A model generated the notes under the pieces. That model was given only the letters and a program-made list of their open reading frames with translations. It was not told the DNA's origin and did not search any database. From positions 1 through 17,526 of the forward strand of contig JAGWFU010000004.1 in NCBI GenBank assembly GCA_028867845.1: DNA of 17,526 nt, read 5' to 3'. Numbering within the stretch: position 1 is the stretch's first letter; each line of letters starts with the position of its first letter. Source of the stretch: Microcaldota archaeon (GTDB taxonomy: Archaea > Micrarchaeota > Micrarchaeia > Micrarchaeales > Micrarchaeaceae). This document shows positions 1 through 5,731 of this stretch, piece after piece. The position numbers were made by a program, and so were the translations under genes.

Positions 1-332
1 TTGCCCGTGACCTCGAACGGTATCTGTGTAGAGAGCGGGTTGAGGTCGTGTATCTCCGATGGGACTATCTCGAATCCCTTCTTCGCCTCCTTGCTCACCT
101 TGATGGTTCCCCTCACAGAGACCACGCTCTCCTTTGGCAGCGACATCTTCTTCCTTGTCTTCTCTTCGATTACGCCCTCCTTGCCCAGCACTTGGGCTAT
201 GCCGCTCCTGTCCCTGACCAGCAGGAATGTTATCTTCGAGGTCTCCCTGACCTCGTGCACCCATCCGGCTATCACAACCTCCTCTCCGTCCATCTCCGCT
301 GTTATCTCTTCTATATAATGGGTCCTTATCAT
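1..332 (-). CDS. aspS: Aspartyl-tRNA synthetase, N-terminal part (runs off left edge)
   Basis: This is the 5' part of a class II aminoacyl-tRNA synthetase that charges tRNA with aspartate in the cytoplasm. The 110 visible residues begin MIRTHYIEEI and form the anticodon-binding OB fold, including GWVHEVRETSKITFLLVRDR (about residues 24-43) and a later strand SVRGTIKVS. This pattern is typical of archaeal AspRS/AsnRS N-domains; the catalytic domain lies outside the window. The ATG at 332 is the natural start because ilvE stops at 342, leaving nine bases, so the two are probably co-transcribed with ilvE first. AspRS is preferred over AsnRS because the archaeal AspRS start pattern (RTHYI, GWVHEVR) fits well, but the missing catalytic domain prevents proof. 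Whether the enzyme is discriminating or also makes Asp-tRNA(Asn) cannot be judged here. Confidence 0.85.
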   Translation of the reverse strand, partial: MIRTHYIEEITAEMDGEEVVIAGWVHEVRETSKITFLLVRDRSGIAQVLGKEGVIEEKTRKKMSLPKESVVSVRGTIKVSKEAKKGFEIVPSEIHDLNPLSTQIPFEVTG

Positions 333-341
333 GAAAGCGCC

Positions 342-1295
342 TCATACGCGTGTAAGCCAAGAGGAGAACTCCTTGTCCCTGCCTGCGACTATGGCCGAAT
401 ACTTATCTGCAAGCATCTTGGTTATCGGCCCCTGCTTGCCAGATCCGACGTCTATCCCGTCAACGTTTAGTATTGGGATTACCTCCGCTGCGGTGCCTGT
501 GAAGAACACTTCATCGGCTGTGTATAGCTCCTCCTTGTGCACAGTCCTCTCCTCTACCCCTATGCCGATGTTCTCTGCGATCTTGATTATGGAGTCCCTT
601 GTTATGCCAAGCAGTATGTCTGATCCTTTGTCCGGAGTCACCAGCCTGCCGTCCATCACCAGGAATATGTTCTCCCCCGATCCCTCGGCGAGATGGCCAT
701 CACTCGAGAGCAGTATGGCCTCGTCGAAGCCCGCCGCCTTGGCCTCCCCGTTCGCTATTATGGAGTTGAGGTAGTTGCCGCTGCCCTTCGCCCTTGATGG
801 CAGTATGCCCGAGTTCATCCTCCTTATCGACGATATTTTGCATCGTATGCCCTCCCTTTTGGAGTCGCCGAAGTATGCCCCGAAGTTGGTGGCGTATATG
901 TAGACGCTGGTCTTCTTGCCTACCGTGTTGAGCCCGATCTGCGAGTCGTTGTAGAACCCGAACGGCCTTATGTAGCAGTGGCCGAGCTTGTTCTCCTTCA
1001 CTACTTGAACTATCGCGTCAGATATCTCTGAGGCCTTGTACTTGAGCGGCATGCGCACTATCTTGGCTGAGTTCACGAACCTCTTCACATGGTCATTGAG
1101 CCTGAATATTGAGGTACCCTTGCCGGTATCGTAGCCCCTTATCCCCTCGAATATTCCGCTGCCGTAGTGTAGCGAGTGGTTCATTATCGGCACTACCGCC
1201 TGGTCGTAGGGCATAGTTTTGCCGTCCAGCCAGACCTTCAGTTTGGACCTGTCGGATGCCTTGGATTCGAATGATTCGGAAGCGCCACTAGCCAT
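342..1295 (-). CDS. ilvE: Branched-chain amino acid aminotransferase
   Basis: PLP-dependent fold-type IV transaminase that interconverts Leu, Ile and Val with their 2-oxo acids. Numbering from the upstream TTG (322 aa frame), the family landmarks are HSLHYGSGIFEGIRGY near residues 45-60, the PLP lysine in RAKGSGNYL (K175), the segment LAEGSGENIF with its conserved glutamate (209) and the phosphate-binding TGTAAE (271-276). The length is normal for IlvE. The frame opens with TTG at 1310, but a TATA element at 1330-1336 would place the transcription start near 1307, so the ATG at 1295 with weak GTGAAG upstream is the better start (317 aa). The first 20-25 residues are Ser/Lys-rich and look like a disordered extension. 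aspS follows after nine bases. A D-amino-acid or aminodeoxychorismate-type fold-IV enzyme is a less likely alternative. Confidence 0.92.
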   Translation of the reverse strand: MASGASESFESKASDRSKLKVWLDGKTMPYDQAVVPIMNHSLHYGSGIFEGIRGYDTGKGTSIFRLNDHVKRFVNSAKIVRMPLKYKASEISDAIVQVVKENKLGHCYIRPFGFYNDSQIGLNTVGKKTSVYIYATNFGAYFGDSKREGIRCKISSIRRMNSGILPSRAKGSGNYLNSIIANGEAKAAGFDEAILLSSDGHLAEGSGENIFLVMDGRLVTPDKGSDILLGITRDSIIKIAENIGIGVEERTVHKEELYTADEVFFTGTAAEVIPILNVDGIDVGSGKQGPITKMLADKYSAIVAGRDKEFSSWLTRV

Positions 1296-1326
1296 TTTCT
1301 TCACTTTCAATCTGTATTGTCAGATA

Positions 1327-1338
1327 AGCTATAAAACC
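1327..1338. promoter_or_regulatory. Shared TATA element between ilvE and the 1368 gene
   Basis: The sequence AGCTATAAAACC reads as a TATA box on both strands (CTATAAAA on plus, GGTTTTATAG on minus). On the plus strand it lies about 35 bases before the ATG at 1368. On the minus strand it lies about 38 bases before the ATG at 1295. Both spacings suit an archaeal promoter with a very short 5' leader. The sharing is inferred from spacing only. Confidence 0.5.
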
Positions 1339-1367
1339 TTTCCCGATAGATAACATAATGTGGAGTT

Positions 1368-1751
1368 ATGGAGAAAGGGAAACGGACCAAGACTGCATTC
1401 GTTATAGACAAGGATGGATTCATAGAGTCCACAAGGCCGTATGCCAAAGAGCCTGAAACTTGTCTTATAGGTCTAAGTAGGAAGGCGGCTCAGGAGCTAA
1501 AGGACGTACTATCCAAGGAAATCGAGAAAGAGGGCATCAAGGGCTACGAGAGTGTGCCCGCTTATTGCCTTAGAAGGGTACATGCACAATTGGCTTCTAA
1601 ACTCAGGAACTCCTCTAGCGACGAAATAGAGATAAAGGTAAATCCATTTCAGAATGGCGTATTGGGCTACACTGTATTATCGTGCAGCAACAATGGCACT
1701 AGACTTGTAGAGACATATAACGCTATAAAAAGAGTTTGGGATTCGTATTAG
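1368..1751 (+). CDS. Uncharacterised 127-residue protein
   Basis: I do not recognise this protein. It is a 127-residue soluble protein without signal peptide or membrane segment. It contains an amphipathic helix (about residues 38-55, AAQELKDVLSKEIEKEG) and a C-terminal half with alternating beta-type stretches (IEIKVNPF, GVLGYTVLSC). Cysteines at CLIG, CLRR and LSCS do not form an obvious metal motif. The gene is more AT-rich and uses fewer GC-ending codons than its neighbours, which could mean recent acquisition or relaxed selection. Its TAG stop touches the ATG of the alkyltransferase gene with no gap, so the two are almost certainly co-transcribed. That pairing makes a DNA-repair accessory role possible, but nothing in the protein shows it. 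The start at 1368 follows a TATA box by a normal distance. Confidence 0.72.
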   Translation: MEKGKRTKTAFVIDKDGFIESTRPYAKEPETCLIGLSRKAAQELKDVLSKEIEKEGIKGYESVPAYCLRRVHAQLASKLRNSSSDEIEIKVNPFQNGVLGYTVLSCSNNGTRLVETYNAIKRVWDSY

Positions 1752-2063
1752 ATGCGTACTAAAATAAGCGGGGGTCTGCAAGCAAAGCTGCTCAGTCATG
1801 GACTTACCCCTTTTCAAGCAAAGGTGTTGTTGATTGTTTCAACGGTGCCGATGGGCAAGACCGTTACTTACAAGCAGCTTGCAAGAATGGCGGGCCGCCC
1901 GAAGGCCTACAGAGCCGTTGGTACTGCGCTCAACAGGAACCCCTTCCCGGTAAGGATACCATGCCACAGAGTGGTGAGGAGCGACGGCGACATAGGCGGA
2001 TACTTCTACGGCAAGAGGAAGAAGATGGAACTCCTTGTGCGTGAGGGGGCAATCAAACGCTGA
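1752..2063 (+). CDS. ogt: Minimal O6-alkylguanine-DNA alkyltransferase (MGMT/Ogt)
   Basis: This is a suicide DNA-repair protein that moves an alkyl group from O6-alkylguanine onto its own cysteine. The nucleophile is in IPCHRVV (C71), so this is an active-type protein and not an Atl protein, which has Trp there. The helix-turn-helix with the arginine finger is visible as YKQLARMAGRPKAYRAVGTAL (about 40-60, R54), followed by NPFPVRIPCHRV and the glycine-rich GDIGGYFYGKRKK tail. At 103 residues it has only the DNA-binding and catalytic C-terminal domain; the N-terminal ribonuclease-like domain usual in Ogt/Ada (about 160-180 aa) is absent. Single-domain forms are known in small-genome archaea. 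It starts directly on the stop of the preceding gene, and its last 11 bases overlap the 3' end of the opposing gene at 2053. Confidence 0.9.
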   Translation: MRTKISGGLQAKLLSHGLTPFQAKVLLIVSTVPMGKTVTYKQLARMAGRPKAYRAVGTALNRNPFPVRIPCHRVVRSDGDIGGYFYGKRKKMELLVREGAIKR

Positions 2064-2526
2064 GCGTGTCTCGCGAGAAGCCGTTATTAGGATTGCTGGA
2101 GTCGGACCTGGGCCTGATATTGCTGCCATGTATGAGCTCCATCTCGAAGGTCTCTGAAGAGCCGGAGCTCTCCCTTACCCTAACAGTTACCATTGCGCTT
2201 CCTGCCCTCTGGAGCTCCCTGAACGCGAGCCCAAATGTGACAAGACGCGGAGCGCCCTCCTCGTTGGTCTGGCGCATGTCCACAAGATAAGCCGACTCCA
2301 ACGGCGAGGGCGGCCTTGCGTTGGACCTGGCTGCCTGGCTTTCGCTTGTGTGGAAGCTTACCAGGCTCCTCGGCTCCGTTCCCCTGAAGGACATGATCAT
2401 GTATGCGGAGTTGTCAGTGCTCTTCCTGGATGCGGTGATGAAATTCCTGACGGTATTCGTGAACTCCATGACCTCTCCCACAGCCACAACCTTCTGCGCC
2501 CTTGTCTCGTTTTTTGTCTGCACCAT
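2053..2526 (-). CDS. Uncharacterised 157-residue soluble protein
   Basis: The family is not recognised. The frame is open from a TTG at 2574, but the ATG at 2526 (MVQTKNETRAQ) is preferred: a GGTGA motif sits immediately before it, and the TTG lies inside a strong GC hairpin. The protein is polar, without signal peptide or transmembrane segment. It has a central region rich in beta-prone stretches (AYMIMSFRGTE, AYLVDMRQ, SAMVTVRVRES) and a low-complexity Ser/Asn/Arg C-terminal tail (about the last 25 residues) that is probably disordered. It lies 72 bases downstream of the winged-helix regulator on the same strand and may share its transcript or be its target. Its 3' end overlaps that of the alkyltransferase gene by 11 bases in convergent orientation. 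Confidence 0.65.
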   Translation of the reverse strand: MVQTKNETRAQKVVAVGEVMEFTNTVRNFITASRKSTDNSAYMIMSFRGTEPRSLVSFHTSESQAARSNARPPSPLESAYLVDMRQTNEEGAPRLVTFGLAFRELQRAGSAMVTVRVRESSGSSETFEMELIHGSNIRPRSDSSNPNNGFSRDTLSV

Positions 2527-2548
2527 ATCACCCGTCGCTGAAACATGA

Positions 2549-2572
2549 GCTGGCCGGGTCCCCCCGGCCAGC
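2549..2572 (-). other. Perfect GC-rich hairpin ahead of the 2526 gene
   Basis: The arms GCTGGCCGGG (2549-2558) and CCCGGCCAGC (2563-2572) are perfectly complementary over 10 bp around a four-base loop. The hairpin sits between the stop of the winged-helix gene (2599) and the start codon at 2526, about 22 bases before that start. There is no following T-run on either strand, so it is not a typical terminator. A leader structure, a processing site or a protein-binding palindrome are the possible roles. Confidence 0.55.
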
Positions 2573-2598
2573 AACCCTCTCCGCCCAGACGTCCTTAC

Positions 2599-2985
2599 TT
2601 AAGCGATGGCGGCCCTGTAGCCGCCGCCCATTCCGTACCCTATCCCTACGCCAATCCTGGCGCGCTGCATGTAGGTCTGCTCGAAGCCCCTCACGAGCTC
2701 CTCCTTGCTCCTGCCTATCTGCGCCAGCTCATCCATGCCAGGCTTCGTAAGCGACAGAGGCTTGCCTATCTCCTCCCTTGACGCGAACTCGAGCAGGCCG
2801 AGCTCCTTCAGCCTGTTGAGATTGTACCACACTGAGCTCTTGGAGAAGCCGTATTCTTCTTCCATGTAGTTGACGAAGCTCGACGCTGTGTCGATGCTGT
2901 CCCTGCCAATCTCGAGCAACAGCAGTTGCTCTCTCCTGCCAAGTCTCGTTTTTTTACTCTCTACTCTCGTATCCATTTGTGCCAC
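2599..2985 (-). CDS. Winged-helix transcriptional regulator (MarR/PadR-like)
   Basis: This is a small DNA-binding protein. The winged helix-turn-helix spans roughly residues 18-85: a first helix RREQLLLLEIGRDSI, the helix-turn-helix EEEYGFSKSSVWYNLNRLKE with its recognition helix, then the wing LGLLEFASREEIGKPLSLTKPG. A further helix (MDELAQIGRSKEELVRGFEQTYMQRA) resembles the dimerisation helix of PadR/MarR relatives. The C-terminus ends in a glycine-rich stretch (GVGIGYGMGGG) that is unusual. The GTG at 2985 is chosen because GAGGTG lies five bases before it; the ATG at 2976 is the alternative. An inverted repeat ATCCATTTG/CAAATGGAT (2971-2979 and 3027-3035) brackets the promoter and could be an autoregulatory site. 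The ligand or target genes are unknown; the next gene at 2526 is the nearest candidate. Confidence 0.8.
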   Translation of the reverse strand: MAQMDTRVESKKTRLGRREQLLLLEIGRDSIDTASSFVNYMEEEYGFSKSSVWYNLNRLKELGLLEFASREEIGKPLSLTKPGMDELAQIGRSKEELVRGFEQTYMQRARIGVGIGYGMGGGYRAAIA

Positions 2986-3291
2986 ACAACCACCTCAGAA
3001 TTTAAAAGAAGCGTGATTTATGCGCCCAAATGGATCGCAATCGGCGAGTTTAATGCATTGGCCTTAATCATTCTGCTAAAGCCTACGCTGCCCATAACGG
3101 AAGTCCACCTTCCTATATAAAGCTGCGTTGTAGTCTGCATTCGAACCAACTGCGTTGGGACTGTCTTTTCAACTGTATGTAATCTTTTAAACGAGCGCAT
3201 AATATTTAAAGCTTTTGTCCTACTTTCCGCTTGACGAACGAACCTCTAAATCTGTTGCGGATAGATACTATCCAATGCAAGGTGAGGTTTT
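2986..3291. other. 306-bp intergenic region with divergent promoters and an orphan TATA box
   Basis: No convincing coding region is present. For the minus-strand regulator there are TATA-like stretches near 2998-3007 and 3016-3023. For the plus-strand gene at 3292 there is TATTTAAA at 3203-3210 and a strong Shine-Dalgarno GGTGAGG at 3281-3287. A further strong plus-strand TATA box CTATATAAAG (3113-3122) has no gene at the expected distance. It predicts a start near 3143-3147, directly at a small stem-loop CCAAC-TGC-GTTGG (3146-3158) followed by TTTT (3166-3169). CTGCGTTG occurs twice (3123-3130 and 3150-3157). A short non-coding transcript is possible but unproven. Confidence 0.4.
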
Positions 3292-3615
3292 ATGTTTGAG
3301 GCATTCAAGAAAAACGGGCACAAGTCTGACGGCAAGGATGCGACGCTTAGCGGAGTGGTAGACGCGGTCGAGGACGCTTACAAGAGCGACAAGTCATCCA
3401 AGCGAGTCGAGCTGCTGACCAATGCGCATGGGGAGTTCGTCGCGATAAAGGGTAGCATAAGAAAGGAATACAGCCAATTGGTGACGATGATGACGAAGCT
3501 GGGAGACATAATAAACACCAGCAAGGACAACGAGGTCGTGAAGAGGGCGGAGCTGCTTAGAATAGAAGTGAACAACGTGGCAAGGACGAACAGGCATCTG
3601 GACCAGGGGCAATGA
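3292..3615 (+). CDS. Uncharacterised helical 107-residue protein
   Basis: The family is not recognised. The start is well supported by GGTGAGG at 3281-3287, four bases before the ATG, and a TATA-like TATTTAAA about 85 bases upstream. The protein is soluble, charged and predicted by eye to be mainly alpha-helical: an N-terminal basic segment (FKKNGHKSDGK), then long amphipathic helices (SGVVDAVEDAYKSDKSSKRVELL, IRKEYSQLVTMMTKLGDIIN, VVKRAELLRIEVNNVARTN), which suggests a helical bundle or short coiled coil. No cysteines, no catalytic motif and no membrane segment are seen. It stands alone as a transcription unit, followed 45 bases later by the tRNA gene, which has its own TATA-like box near 3632-3640. 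Confidence 0.72.
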   Translation: MFEAFKKNGHKSDGKDATLSGVVDAVEDAYKSDKSSKRVELLTNAHGEFVAIKGSIRKEYSQLVTMMTKLGDIINTSKDNEVVKRAELLRIEVNNVARTNRHLDQGQ

Positions 3616-3660
3616 TACAAAAGCTCTAATATGTGAGTGGCGCAATATTGTTGCAAATAC

Positions 3661-3780
3661 GGCGGGGTAGCTCAGCCTGGTTAGAGCGCTAGACTCATAT
3701 GCAAAGCATTATGAGTGATGAGCATTTCGATGCTATGACGAGAAATCTAGAGGTCGCGTGTTCAAATCTCGCCCCCGTCA
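3661..3780 (+). tRNA. tRNA with CAU anticodon (probably elongator Met), interrupted by an intron
   Basis: The cloverleaf reads as acceptor GGCGGGG (3661-3667) with CCCCGTC (3773-3779, one G-U pair), D stem GCTC/GAGC, anticodon stem CTAGA (3689-3693) with TCTAG (3746-3750), a five-base variable loop and a T arm at 3756-3772. The anticodon CAT is at 3696-3698, followed by A37 at 3699. The discriminator base is A at 3780 and CCA is not encoded. An intron of about 45 bases follows position 37. The anticodon stem lacks the three G-C pairs of initiator tRNA and the first pair is G-C, so this is elongator tRNA-Met or the tRNA-Ile2 that receives agmatidine at C34; the sequence cannot separate these firmly. 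The T stem carries a U-U mismatch (3759 with 3769). Confidence 0.9.
3700..3744 (+). other. tRNA intron at position 37/38
   Basis: This segment is not part of the mature cloverleaf and sits at the commonest archaeal tRNA intron position. The 3' boundary fits a bulge AAA (3743-3745) below the pairing CTC (3694-3696) with GAG (3740-3742), and the 5' bulge would be TAT (3698-3700). This is a relaxed bulge-helix-bulge with only three good central pairs plus an A-C mismatch. Inside the intron AGCAT (3721-3725) and ATGCT (3730-3734) form a hairpin closed by a stable TTCG loop. Boundaries may be off by one base. Removal would be by the tRNA splicing endonuclease. Confidence 0.75.
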
Positions 3781-3928
3781 ACTCATTTGGAGTTCAACGT
3801 CTAAGCAATAGTATTATATTACATTTTATATAAAATTTATAAATAATGTAATTTGTAATATCAAATGCCATAATACGGTCTAGTCAATTACGACTGTTTA
3901 ATCTTACATTTTTCAATAAAAAGATAGA
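3781..3928. other. AT-rich spacer with a long imperfect hairpin
   Basis: This spacer is far more AT-rich than the rest of the window and has no plausible gene. It contains an inverted repeat, ATTACATT plus TTATA (3818-3830) against TATAA and AATGTAAT (3838-3852), giving a 13-bp stem with a two-base bulge. It could end the tRNA transcript or be a protein-binding site. Its composition and position just behind a tRNA 3' end suggest imported DNA, although no duplicate of the tRNA 3' end was found downstream. Confidence 0.4.
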
Positions 3929-3954
3929 TTTATATATTTGTAATAAAATATATA
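3929..3954 (+). promoter_or_regulatory. Promoter of the Fic gene with inverted repeat over the TATA box
   Basis: TTTATATAT at 3929-3937 lies with its centre 26 bases before the ATG at 3959, so transcription should begin at or next to the start codon (leaderless mRNA). No Shine-Dalgarno motif is present, in agreement. TATATATTT (3931-3939) is repeated in inverted form as AAATATATA (3946-3954), which could be an operator, although such AT-only repeats carry little information. Confidence 0.55.
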
Positions 3955-3958
3955 TTTC

Positions 3959-4852
3959 ATGGTTGCGCTGAAAAAACGCGGGGCTAATGGCAAAAGTTTC
4001 TACTACCTCAGCCATACTTATAGGCAAAAGGGCAAGGTGAGGTACAAGGAGACGAAGATCGGGGATAAGCTGCCGGGAGACCTGGCAAAGCTAAAGAGTG
4101 AGTTCCTTCAGGGCATATACAAGGAAAAGTGGTTTGTGGACTTCGGTGAGATAAGGAAGGCTTACCTTAAGGAGCAGAAGCTGATGCCTTCAGAGATAAG
4201 GGAGAAGAATCTAGAGGCGTTTGCCGTAAGGTTCACCTATGATACGAACAGGATAGAGGGCTCAATGCTCACATTGGGCGAGACCGGCGCACTACTGATA
4301 GAGGGGATAAGCCCGAAGGACAGGCCGATGAGGGACGTCAAGGAAGCTGAATCGCACAGGAGGGTCTTCTACAGTATGCTTTCGCACAAGGGTGATCTGT
4401 CGATAGGAATAACGCTTGCATGGCATAAGGAGCTATTCGGCGAGACAAAGCCCGGCCTTGCGGGAAAGATCAGGGACTATGGGGTCTATATCACGAACAG
4501 CACATTCAGGCCGCCTGCGGCAGTAGAACTCCAGACACGTCTTCTTGAATTCTTCAGATGGTACTCAAGGGAGGAATCGCGGATGAACCCGGTTGAGCTG
4601 GCTGCCCTTGTTCACGTAAAGTTTGAGACTATCCATCCTTTCGGTGACGGCAATGGAAGGGTAGGTAGGCTCCTGATGAATTTCGTGCTGCACAGGAACG
4701 GTTACCCGATGATTGATATAAGATACCAAAACCGAAAGGGCTACTATCGCGCCCTTGAGCGTGCGCATATAAAGAATGATGACGGCGTATTCGCCCAATG
4801 GTTCTTCAAGAGGTACATCAAGGAAAATGGCATGTATCTTAAGGCCCGCTAG
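3959..4852 (+). CDS. Fic-domain protein (probable AMP transferase, class II autoinhibited)
   Basis: Fic enzymes usually transfer AMP or another nucleotide/phosphate group from a cofactor to hydroxyl side chains of target proteins. The full active-site loop HPFGDGNGRVGR is present at 226-237, with catalytic H226. The flap that positions the target is around GVYITNSTFRPP (175-186). Upstream, TNRIEG (96-101) fits the (S/T)xxxE(G/N) inhibitory helix, so E100 would block productive nucleotide binding. Because the helix precedes the core within the same chain, this is a class II layout needing no separate antitoxin. Residues 1-50 (KSFYYLSHTYRQKGKVRYKETKIG) form the extra N-terminal domain often seen in archaeal Fic proteins. 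It is a single-gene unit in AT-rich surroundings behind a tRNA, with a leaderless promoter, suggesting horizontal gain. The target is unknown. Confidence 0.93.
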   Translation: MVALKKRGANGKSFYYLSHTYRQKGKVRYKETKIGDKLPGDLAKLKSEFLQGIYKEKWFVDFGEIRKAYLKEQKLMPSEIREKNLEAFAVRFTYDTNRIEGSMLTLGETGALLIEGISPKDRPMRDVKEAESHRRVFYSMLSHKGDLSIGITLAWHKELFGETKPGLAGKIRDYGVYITNSTFRPPAAVELQTRLLEFFRWYSREESRMNPVELAALVHVKFETIHPFGDGNGRVGRLLMNFVLHRNGYPMIDIRYQNRKGYYRALERAHIKNDDGVFAQWFFKRYIKENGMYLKAR

Positions 4853-4869
4853 CCCCAGGATAAGAAAGC

Positions 4870-4878
4870 TTTATATAA
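4870..4878 (+). promoter_or_regulatory. TATA box of the eL21 gene
   Basis: TTTATATAA is a strong archaeal TATA box. It predicts a transcription start near 4900 and a leader of about 20 bases that contains the GTGAT Shine-Dalgarno at 4912-4916 ahead of the ATG at 4921. Confidence 0.6.
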
Positions 4879-4920
4879 CTTAAAAAGAGAGGAATGTAGA
4901 ATACTCATCTAGTGATATTT

Positions 4921-5220
4921 ATGACAAAGAGATCGCAGGGGCTGTTCGTCGGCAAGACTAGGCACCTCTCAAGGCACCACAGGCCCGCAGCGTTGGGCAT
5001 CAACGAGATCATAAACGACATCAAGGTAGGGGAGAGCGTGGCGATAGTGCCCAAGGGCAACTTCAGCAACATACCCCACCCGAGGTACAGGGGAAGGATA
5101 GTGAAGGTGGTGGAGAAGAGGGGATCCGCGTACGTAGTGGAGCTCAAGATGATCAACGCCAGGAAGACGCTCATAGTCCCCGGCATACACCTGCAGAGGA
5201 TGGCAAAGGCCAAGAGCTGA
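4921..5220 (+). CDS. rpl21e: Ribosomal protein eL21 (L21e)
   Basis: Structural protein of the archaeal/eukaryotic 50S/60S subunit. The 99-residue protein begins MTKRSQGLFVGKTRHLSR, a basic rRNA-binding tail. The SH3-like barrel follows: IKVGESVAIVPKGNFSN, the family signature HPRYRGRIVKVVEKRGSAYVVEL (about 53-75) and the closing KTLIVPGIHLQRM. The length is normal. The frame opens at a GTG at 4912, but that GTG is part of the GTGAT Shine-Dalgarno for the ATG at 4921, so the ATG is the start. In many archaea eL21 lies next to rpoF and the DUF655 gene on the same strand; here it points towards them, separated by the small gene at 5273, so the usual cluster has been rearranged. Confidence 0.94.
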   Translation: MTKRSQGLFVGKTRHLSRHHRPAALGINEIINDIKVGESVAIVPKGNFSNIPHPRYRGRIVKVVEKRGSAYVVELKMINARKTLIVPGIHLQRMAKAKS

Positions 5221-5272
5221 CTTAACGTATTCTTTTAGAATAATGAAAATGTTAGCGTAAGCGCAGAAAAAG
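5221..5272. terminator. Convergent terminator region
   Basis: Two genes end towards each other here. On the plus strand the eL21 stop is followed within ten bases by TTCTTTT (5230-5236). On the minus strand the stop at 5273 is followed at once by TTTTT (complement of 5267-5271). T-runs without a strong stem are the usual archaeal termination signal. There is no other feature. Confidence 0.45.
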
Positions 5273-5731
5273 TCAGTTTACTGAATCAACGAAGTCTCTG
5301 AAACTGTCCTCGCTATGCTGCCTGAGTAAGCTTGAATGGAATTTCACAAGCTGGTCATTGTCTTTGAAACGGCGCAGATTAAGTTGCCTTATCCTGTCGT
5401 TCTCCAAGAAGTAGTAGAACATGTGTTTGGTCCCGTCCTTGTTGGTTGGGGCCTCCCTGCGACCCACAAGGCCCCTGTTGACGAAGTCAGTGTAGAGAAG
5501 ATTATGGGTGGCCTTGATGTAAGTATCCTCGTATTCCTTGCCCACAGGGAGCACATGCTGGGCAATTTCCTTGAAGGTGAGTTCCTTCTTCCCTTGGGCA
5601 GTATCTGAAAGCGCCACTATGATCTTGGACCTTATGTAATGCCTGGCTGCGACGGATACCTTCTCGGAGGCCTTCTGGGCCTCCTTCCAAGACGGCTCTT
5701 CTTCCTCCTTCTTTTGGAATACGCTCATCAT
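5273..5731 (-). CDS. Uncharacterised protein, possible winged-helix fold, in the rpoF operon
   Basis: The family is not recognised. The 152-residue protein has an acidic, charged N-terminus (KKEEEEPSWKEAQ), then helices (EKVSVAARHYIRSKIIVALS, ELTFKEIAQHVLPV, YIKATHNLLYTDFVNRGLV) and a beta-like pair (GRREAPTNKDGTKHMFYYFLE), an order that resembles a winged helix. The C-terminal third is helical and charged. No membrane segment or signal peptide is present. The ATG at 5731 overlaps the TGA of the DUF655 gene in an ATGA arrangement, so the three genes rpoF, DUF655 and this one form a translationally coupled operon. An information-processing role (transcription or RNA binding) is inferred only from that context. 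A second ATG one codon later is an equal alternative start. Confidence 0.75.
   Translation of the reverse strand: MMSVFQKKEEEEPSWKEAQKASEKVSVAARHYIRSKIIVALSDTAQGKKELTFKEIAQHVLPVGKEYEDTYIKATHNLLYTDFVNRGLVGRREAPTNKDGTKHMFYYFLENDRIRQLNLRRFKDNDQLVKFHSSLLRQHSEDSFRDFVDSVN

Noticed and set aside
3131..3160. tRNA-like fragment on the minus strand (GGTTCGAATGC resembles a T loop)
   Set aside because: The bases on either side of the loop do not form a T stem and no acceptor or anticodon arm can be drawn.
3018..3200. Short open frames on both strands of the 2986-3291 spacer
   Set aside because: They lack ribosome-binding sites, show no domain-like composition, and run across promoter elements of the neighbouring genes.
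3700..3744. Possible C/D box guide RNA inside the tRNA intron (GTGATGA at 3715-3721 fits a C box)
   Set aside because: No CTGA D box or internal C'/D' pair is present in the 45-base intron, so only one of the needed motifs exists.
4853..4920. Second copy of the tRNA 3' end behind Fic, as expected of an integrated element
   Set aside because: No stretch similar to the T arm or acceptor of the 3661-3780 tRNA is found between 4853 and 4920 or elsewhere in the window.
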